Part shown: positions 56,899 through 64,000 of the stretch, piece after piece | How the letters are laid out: the number at the start of each line of letters is the position of its first letter | Numbering within the stretch: the first letter of the stretch is position 1 | NCBI GenBank assembly: GCA_013399115.1 | Contig: VXAA01005253.1 | Span: 202,050-266,049, forward strand | Origin: Anseranas semipalmata | Taxonomy: Eukaryota > Chordata > Aves > Anseriformes > Anseranatidae | Direction of reading: 5' to 3' | Length of the DNA: 64,000 nucleotides | Program-made: the position numbers and the translations under genes | Notes under the pieces: generated by a model | The model's input: only the letters and a program-made list of their open reading frames with translations | What the model was told of the DNA's origin: nothing | Database searches by the model: none

Positions 56899-58700
56899 CA
56901 TATTTCAGAAAACACATGGAGACTTTTCTGAATGTTTTCAGACTAAAAGTTGTTGCCTCAAAAGTCTTAAGGTGGTCATATTAACTCTGCCTTCCTGTAC
57001 TGTGGATTTCAAGGGATTTCTCAGCCCCTTCAGGAGAGTATCAGAAAATAAGTGTTCACTTCAAAAGCAGAGCCCGGAAAAACAAAAACAAAAACAAACA
57101 AACAAACAAAAAAAAAACCACCAAAAAACTATGCTAACTAAATATTCAGGTGGTAAGAAAGGACGCAATACTTGAGTTTGAATCTTGAGTTTGAACGTTT
57201 CTGAGTCTCATAAGTGTCATGTGCCATACTATTATTACAACTCAACAGTACTTAGGCACTACTTGATGCTCCACTTTTCTTCCACAGTATCAATGGCTAG
57301 AAATGTAGTATCCATAAGGCAAAAAAAAAAAAAAGAAATGGAAACAATGCCTTGCTACCACAGTTCACACACAAAGATATATACACATATGTATCTCTGT
57401 ACACATGCACACGCATTTCAAATATATCTCTATATTTTCTATATAAAATATGTATGTACATATCTATCTGTTTGTGTTTGTGTGTACCGAAATGTTTCAG
57501 AAGTCTCTATGCCAGTCTATTAGACCTGAAGTTTCATCCCTTTGATGTTGAGGAACAGAAGCCTAGACATCTCAGACAAAGAAGGCTATCCTAGAAGGCT
57601 ATCTATCTAGTCCAGAAAACACTTCTTCTCCTTCCCCTCATCCATCTTAAACCAGCTCTCTTTGATCTTCTGTGTTCCCATTTTTCCCCTCTGAGGAAGT
57701 CTCTCTGAAAAATCACTGTTGTTTAATGGCTTAATTTTTGACAATTTTTTTCCTCCCTTCTTTTTTCTGACAGCAATCCTGCCACTAAACAAACATATTC
57801 ATGGTTCTAACATACAGTAATAACTGTGCATTCCAGAAATCATTACAGAAATCCATTATGGTTATTTATGAAACTTCAATAGCTAACCCCTGCTTTCAGC
57901 CACACAAGACTAAACCAACCACCAAGACTTACTCTCTTGCAGAAAACTCCCCAGGTGTGATTTCAAAGAAAAGAACTCCTTATTGTGCTTTCTTCAGAGA
58001 GATCCTTCCATATAGGCTGAGTTTCTCTGCTAGCAAATACTGTGTGCCAATCTGCTAAGCACAATTGTCACCAAACATGGTCACCCATGAACTTCAAAAC
58101 CAGACAGCCTCCCAGCAGACCCACTGCATTTCTGTCACTGGGACTGGCAAAACAGCCCTCCACTAGGTAGAGTAGAGGGTCTGTCTCTGTCCTCTACCAT
58201 TGATAGAATGAGATTGGGAACTAACAACAACAGAAATATAATTATAGAAGCTCTGAGTGGTGTTTATAGCCCAGTCTCCTAAGGAAGAAGAGCTTAGGGG
58301 AGTATATTGGGTGGATGTATGCACGTCTGAGCCTCTGACTTCAACCACCTTTGATGCAGGTTCATATTTTATGAAAACAAAAAGCTAGGCTGAGGAGAGA
58401 AACGCTCATCAGTTGGCAGTCAGCTCCTCCAAAAACAGATGCCAATCTCTGGACAACCCAACCACTCTCTAAAATCCATGGCATTTATTGACTGCAGGCT
58501 TGATGCGGTTGCTGAGTGGGAACATCTGGCCACCCCCTTCTGTTCCAGTAGGGCACTGGTCTCCTGTAGGTCTTTTGTCATACCTCGTGGTTCCATATGC
58601 ATCTGTCAGATATCTTAAGGTATCTCAGATGATGTTAGTGCCCTTCATGGGGGAGGAGAGGATTATGAGATGAGGAAATAAAAATTGTAACCTAACTATG
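56899..58700. other. Gene-free stretch with simple repeats
   Basis: (CAAA)n/A-rich tract at about 57080-57115 and a TA/CA/TG-rich stretch at about 57375-57485. No gene recognised. Confidence 0.5.
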
Positions 58701-58713
58701 AGAATTTTTATGT

Positions 58714-58896
58714 TCAGACCACACAAGGCAGGGAAGTATCAACATCATAGTAAAGATTTCTCTCTTTTAAGAAGTCTTTCATGTTGACCTGGGTGTGCAT
58801 ACTACTGAAGCCTTCCCAGATATGAACGACAGAATTCATAAAATGGCTAGCATCCGTATGGATTATCAGATGTCTAATAAGATGAGCTCGTGCCAT
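58714..58896 (-). mobile_element. Possible PIF/Harbinger-like transposase fossil
   Basis: A minus-strand frame reads DASHFMNSVVHIWEGFSSMH, which is loosely like the Harbinger-type transposase segment 'HFTDINVGWSGRVHDARIF' as I remember it (spaced HF, V, W, G, H). No DDE triad, terminal inverted repeats or target duplication was identified, and the neighbouring frames up to about 59.9 kb show no clear continuation. A weak call. Confidence 0.2.
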
Positions 58897-61800
58897 AATT
58901 AATCAGCTATGTGAAACAAATCCACTAGAAATCAGGCTTCACTGGTAGATTTGGAAAATTATTAGTATCTTTTTCCCCCTAAAAGTCAAATGCAGCGGGA
59001 AGGGTGATCTGTAAGCAGAGGTCACTCATATGAGTGGATTCAGAAAGAACAGCCAGGCCTATAGCAGTCTGAGACACATGAGTTTTAAATGCAAAGAGCC
59101 TGATGTAAAGCAGAACACAAAGACTGACCTCGCCAACAAAGAAATGTATTTAAAACAAGTTAATGGTTACTCGTTTGGTTCCATGCAATTTGGAGACCGG
59201 ATTCTGTAATTCCCGGTTGTGGCCACTTTACTGTAACCATGGGTGACACTAGGAGACATAAAATAAACATGGTTAGAGCACAGCCTCAAACACTGTCTGG
59301 AAATTATCGGTACTGTCTATCTGGTAGCAGCCCATGGCATAGCTTTGTCCTGTGCCAAATATTATGCTCCCAGACACAATATAAGGGACAACACAACTGT
59401 TCCCAGCGAGTACTGCAATGAGGCTACCCTATTTCAGGGAGAGAGTAAGGTGTCACGGACACATGTGCCTGTTCCTTCCCTTGGGACAATGGAAGGGGCT
59501 CTGGCCTTAGTTATTTATGAGTATAGACACAGCCATGCTTCAGTACATGCGTCACGATGTGGTCAGTGAGAATTTTTGCCAAACAGGTCTTCTGCAAGCA
59601 GGCACAAGAAGTCAATATTCAAATAAACCTTATGAGGCTCAGCTGCTCTTAGGAGTTGTGGACAAAGAGCATGTAGAGACGGCCAATTCATGCATTGTGA
59701 GCCTGACATTTCTGGAAGTACAAGGCTTATTGCACACACAGAAAGCATACTGTACCCCTGCATCTCTAATGTGTGCAAATAGACTGTTTAACAACTGCAT
59801 AGGAGTGTGGCTACTGGTGCATACATGGTGGCCATTTGCCCAGAACTGACAGCCTGGGCAAAGCTATTGGTACAGCTCTAGATGAACGGCCAGACATGCA
59901 GAAATCCTTGACAAATGACCATGTTTTCTTTTTTCTGACAATACAATATTTTTAGGGTGGAAAAAAAGTCTTTTCTGTGGAAAAATTCAGGTATACCTAA
60001 CTTATGTATTTGAGATTTTCAATAACTTCTGAGTCAGCGGTTTCAGCTCCCATACTATATAAAGCTTTTCATTTCACAAGATTTTCATTTATCTTTAAAA
60101 GTCTTCTGAATTTGTGTGCAGAATGAATCTTAATGGTAATTAGGTATTTGGTGACTTCTTAGCTTGCTACATGTGTTAATCATGCTGAAACTAGCTACAT
60201 TCTAAGGTTACCTTTAAATCAGGCTGAAAATCAGAGTTCTCAGTTGAATTATATGTTGGCTTATGAAGTGTTGTGTCTTCACTAATGCAAGCAAGTCTAT
60301 TATTTTGTGAGCACGGCAAGGAGATTATATTGTTAATATACATAAAAATTGATTTCAGCCAAGTATGTACTCAAGGGAAATTCTAGAAGGCAAAGGGTCC
60401 TTGTTATTTGAAACATCATTAACAGTATTTTGTGACCTTCAAAGGAGATCATTAGAAAAATTACTGTTAAGTAATTTTAAAATTACCTGTTAAGGTATAT
60501 GTACCAGCCATGGCTTTATTTAAACAAAGGGTCTGTGTAAGAAGCTATACGAAAAATTCTGTATAGATCAAGAAGTGTTGTCTTTGACATAACCCTTATC
60601 AAGTACATCATACCAGAAATGAAGAATTGGCAATAAAGCATCCCCTGTACTGGGTTTGGGAAGGAACCAAACTGATTACAAAGAAAGATTGTAAATTGAT
60701 TTAAAATGTGAAAGGGTAGTATTAAACTTAAAGACTGCTGTACTTGTTCCATATCTTTAGAAGTGACTGGCTGAAGACTGACTTGCCTATAGTCTGAAAC
60801 AGACTTTTTATCATCTGTCTGCTGGACGGAACAATACAGGCATGTTTCATTTATTTAGGAAATGGCCAGGGGCCAAAGAAAGATTAAAAATGTAAGCAAG
60901 AGTCAGTGCAATGGTTGTTCCTGTAAGAGTTAGGCATTTGGACTGCAATATTAGCAAATCCTCCCACAAAAGATATGTTCCTACAGTACAGGATTTGCAT
61001 TTGGTAAGGTGAGGACAAGCTTACCCATTACTCCAGCACAGTTGAATTTGAAATGGATTTGGTGTTTAAAAGAGTAAACAAAAGCAAATGGTATACTTAA
61101 AGAAGTTGTTTGGCAAGGAGCAGAACTAATGAATACAAACAAATCTTAAAAGGAACAAATTGTTTCTCATGGATTTCTATCTTCGTTCTTCAGCACCCCG
61201 CCACAATAGCTCCAGCTCCCCTGCCCTGGTCCTCTGCAGCATTTCAGCCAGCTGAGATTCGTCATACGCTGCAACTTATCTGGAGCTGTGCACGTGCTTT
61301 GTCCCCCTGGCCACAGCCAGACAGACCATGCAATAGCTGAGCTCAGCATGTCTCCATCTCAGTGAAGGCAAATTGTCTCAGGAGCTCCATCCTCCAGAAG
61401 ATCTTTCTTGATCTGTAGACACTTAAGATGGGATCAAGACTGCCTAATCTAGGGAAATTCCTTAAATTTAAGGAAGCTAGTGAGTCACTCTTCGTGCAAT
61501 GCTTCTGTCCCCTTCCGCAAACAACAGAAAATCATCAATACCTGACAATCTAAGACTAAGTATCTAAATTTGGCCAACAAGGTCTGCCTTCAGAGACTTC
61601 CAAGGACATTTAGGTATCTCCACTGACTGTGGAGGGAAGCTTTGCTCTATGAGGGCTTCTTCTCCTGTTGTCTGAAATTTCTCTTCAAGTTAGGAACCTA
61701 AGATAAGATACCCGTTTGAGCCATACTCTCCTAATTTGATTGAAACTGGCCACGAAGGTCAGGAGAGGAGGACAGAAAGACTGCCCAGTTGCAGGAAATA

Positions 61801-62810
61801 TGGGAAAACAGGCTGAAACTAATAACTATTAGGGAACATGTGTATTTAATATAGTGATTTATCTGCTTTAATATTGATATAGACAATGTAGAAAAATAGT
61901 GCAAATAATTCAATAATTTTTCATTTAATTCCATTAAAACTTTTTATAAATAGGTGAATACCAGTCCAAAACTTGTGTCTACCTGTAACAATTTAATTCA
62001 AGAAACATAGAAAAGCTCAGTCCAAGATTTCATTTCAGGTATGGGAACTAATTCTGCTGCACACATCGTAAGTGAACTGAACAGAAGACTAAAATGTTTT
62101 GAACACAAACTTCTGTAGAAAAGCTGTGCATTACCTATTGAACTCAGAAGGTTTATTAATGTTCTTGAATCTTCTGAATCTACCCAGATTGGTGGCTGAT
62201 GTGATTCCTTAACCTTTCTCCGAAATATGTTTTTAATTTTTGCTTGACACTCAGGTTCAGCAGAGATCCATTGTTTTATGATTTAACTGCACTCAACTGT
62301 TTTGGAATGCATACAGCTCATTACACAAGGAGAGCAGGAGAACAGCTAGTTCAAAAGGACATTAACAGAATTTGAAATAAGTCAGTTCAAATAAAATAAG
62401 ATAGAGGCTGAGCCAATATCCAAAAATCTGACTGGTTTCAAGCTGAAATCATTTTTCACATTTCAATAAGCAAAGAGTATGTTTTGAAGTGCAGTTTTGT
62501 GCCTTCTTACTCTGTGGGAGTGAAGCTGGGTTGAGGAGATACCCTGATAGCACTTCCACTGCTGTGCTAGCTCGAACGCAAGCACGAATGGGAAGTGGAC
62601 AAAGTCTCACAGAAAGTCCATTTCGTGCTCAGTCATGCAGACAGAAGAAGTGGGCTGTTTGGGAGTGAGCACACAAAGTTTTCTTTAGTGAATGTTTGAG
62701 GATTTTACTCCAAGACCCTTACATTTACAACATGGAATATTTCTTTGTCCACTCATTCTTACCATGTTCACTTTTTTTTTTCCTTTTTCTTTTTCTTTTT
62801 TTAAAAGAAT
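58897..62810. other. Gene-free stretch
   Basis: Small open frames at 59239-59849 (up to 110 codons) and elsewhere lack support. No CR1 copy recognised here. Confidence 0.45.
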
Positions 62811-62859
62811 TGCATTCATGCAATGAATGCATGAATTTCATCGCATTTCATGCATTCAT
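62811..62859. repeat. Stacked inverted repeats (possible cruciform)
   Basis: TGCATTCAT (62811-62819) pairs with ATGAATGCA (62823-62831). ATGAATGCATGAA (62823-62835) pairs perfectly with TTCATGCATTCAT (62847-62859) across an 11-base loop. The middle segment can therefore pair with either neighbour. A pyrimidine run precedes the block. Confidence 0.9.
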
Positions 62860-62895
62860 GAAAAGTGCTAAGTGATCACTCATCACCCCTGTCTC

Positions 62896-63054
62896 TCAGC
62901 TGTGACACTGGCACAATGAAAAGCAGTCCTCCCCATTGCCAATAACCAACCTCCCATCAGTGGGCAAGTGGATGAGCTCCTTCAGCTTCTTCCATCCACA
63001 CACAGTGGGGCCTTGGTGATTCTCCGATGTGCAAATACGCTCAGAGGCTGCCAT
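62896..63054 (-). other. Short open frame, 52 codons, unproven
   Basis: The ATG has an ideal context (ATCATGG). The frame includes SENHQGPTVCGWKKLKELIH and LPTDGRLVIGNGEDC and stops at TGA. Composition is protein-like but no family is recognised, and there is no obvious splice or promoter evidence. It could be a fossil of a repeat-encoded frame, a conserved small ORF, or chance. Confidence 0.2.
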
Positions 63055-64000
63055 GATCTGGCTCTAGATCCACATTTTGCTTCACTGGGATGAAATAAAA
63101 CTTTTAAAGTCAGTTTTGCTTAGGCAGCAGAATGCTTGGGGAAGCATCCTGGACTCCAAGAGGTATTTGCACTGAGGTACCAAAGATAATCAATGTTCTA
63201 AAGCCATTATATAAGTGTTTCTGAAAAAGAAGAAAATTTAAGTTATATGGAAAATATCCCTCATTTTATTTGCATAATACGAAATTTGTGAATTATATAG
63301 AATACATTTAGAACAGAATCAACCTTTAGGGGGATATCTTAGTTCTGCCTCATGGGATTTCCACATTCAACACACTTAAAAGTAGAGTGGTAAACAAAAG
63401 CTAACACTTTTTTTTTTTTTTGATTTTAAACTAAGACTTTGCTGTTCTACTTCTAAGTGAGTTAATGTGGAAATCCTAGGGGACAAAAAGTGAAGGAAGG
63501 TAAACATAACTGGAAATAAAAACACAAGAAACAAAGGGGAGTTTAGCAAAGGAGGAGAAAAAAGGTACAGGAAAAAAAAAAAAGGAAAATGCAATATGTC
63601 TAGTGAGAGAAAAAGAAAAATTACCTGCAGGGAACACTAGGAACTTCCTACCCGGGGGAGCACATCAGTTGCTCAGGAACAAGCAGCTGTACCCAGCACA
63701 GACCCATATTTGTCAGGGACACGGGGGCTCTCTTGTCAGAAGCTGGACCTAACTTCCAAACACCAAGGAAAACAAGGATAGAGATGATGAGAGGTCTGTA
63801 CCTTAAATAAAAACTTTCAACGGGCTGTCCCCCCTTCTCCTCTTCTGTATGAAAAACAGCAAGTTTCAGCAATGGCTGTTGGGCTCCATCATCAAGGACT
63901 TGGTTATAAGGCAGCTTGGACAGCCAGTGTGGATGAGGCCAATGGGTGATATAAATGGAATGATATCTTTGTTGTGTTTGGGGTTTTATTTCTTGTTTAA
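63055..64000. other. Right end, no recognised gene
   Basis: A T13 run (about 63409-63421) and A-rich tracts. The 74-codon minus-strand frame at 63648-63872 lacks supporting signals. Confidence 0.5.

Noticed and set aside
56661..56984. Open frame of repeated KGKER units
   Set aside because: It is only the translation of the GGAAA array.
1..64000. CRISPR arrays, operons, prophage, rRNA or tRNA genes
   Set aside because: The DNA is clearly vertebrate nuclear. I saw no regularly spaced repeats or RNA-gene motifs of these kinds.

Overview
The window is vertebrate nuclear DNA, most likely from a bird. The evidence is an AT-rich background with one CpG island, copies of the CR1 LINE family carrying the 3' octamer/nonamer tails typical of avian CR1 (ATTCTATG- and ATTCTGTGA-like repeats), and a spliced gene with introns of 0.9 to 12 kb. 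I see no bacterial, phage or organellar features, no CRISPR array and no rRNA or tRNA gene. Almost all of the short open frames are chance frames in introns and flanks.

One protein-coding gene can be assembled completely: RNASEH2B, the B subunit of RNase H2, on the minus strand. Eleven coding exons run from the start codon at 51738 to the stop at 12956. Their lengths (64, 72, 108, 77, 121, 65, 106, 79, 43, 81 and 108 nt) add up to 924 nt, or 307 residues plus stop. All ten junctions keep frame. As I remember the human protein (312 aa, 11 exons), the first four exon boundaries fall at identical coding positions. The residues at which human Aicardi-Goutieres mutations occur can be lined up here. 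Intron 2 appears to be a GC-AG intron. The gene starts in a CpG island that is interrupted by a 421-base assembly gap (51771-52191), so the promoter and most of the 5' UTR are not visible.

Layout from left to right: 1-1004 holds nothing recognisable. A minus-strand CR1 copy, apparently broken by a younger CR1, occupies about 1005-2420. From 2421 to about 12350 there is gene-free DNA with simple repeats and one palindromic interspersed repeat near 8.6 kb. RNASEH2B with its 3' end spans about 12350-51770. Its introns contain a young CR1 (13198-13535), a 1.7 kb fossil of an older CR1/L3-type LINE (about 18.1-19.8 kb), a GC-rich patch at 41.6-41.96 kb, and three exon-like open frames with good splice sites that remain unproven. 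A plus-strand CR1 (about 52374-52822) abuts the CpG island. From 52823 to 64000 I find no gene. That stretch holds a polypyrimidine tract, a long GGAAA array bounded by an 11-bp direct repeat, diverged palindromic repeats, a possible fossil of a PIF/Harbinger-like transposase, and a stack of inverted repeats at 62.8 kb.

No previously undescribed multi-gene system is supported. The observations most worth checking are the GC donor of RNASEH2B intron 2, a polyadenylation hexamer that overlaps the stop codon, the exon-like frames inside introns 1 and 3, and the direct-repeat-bounded GGAAA array.
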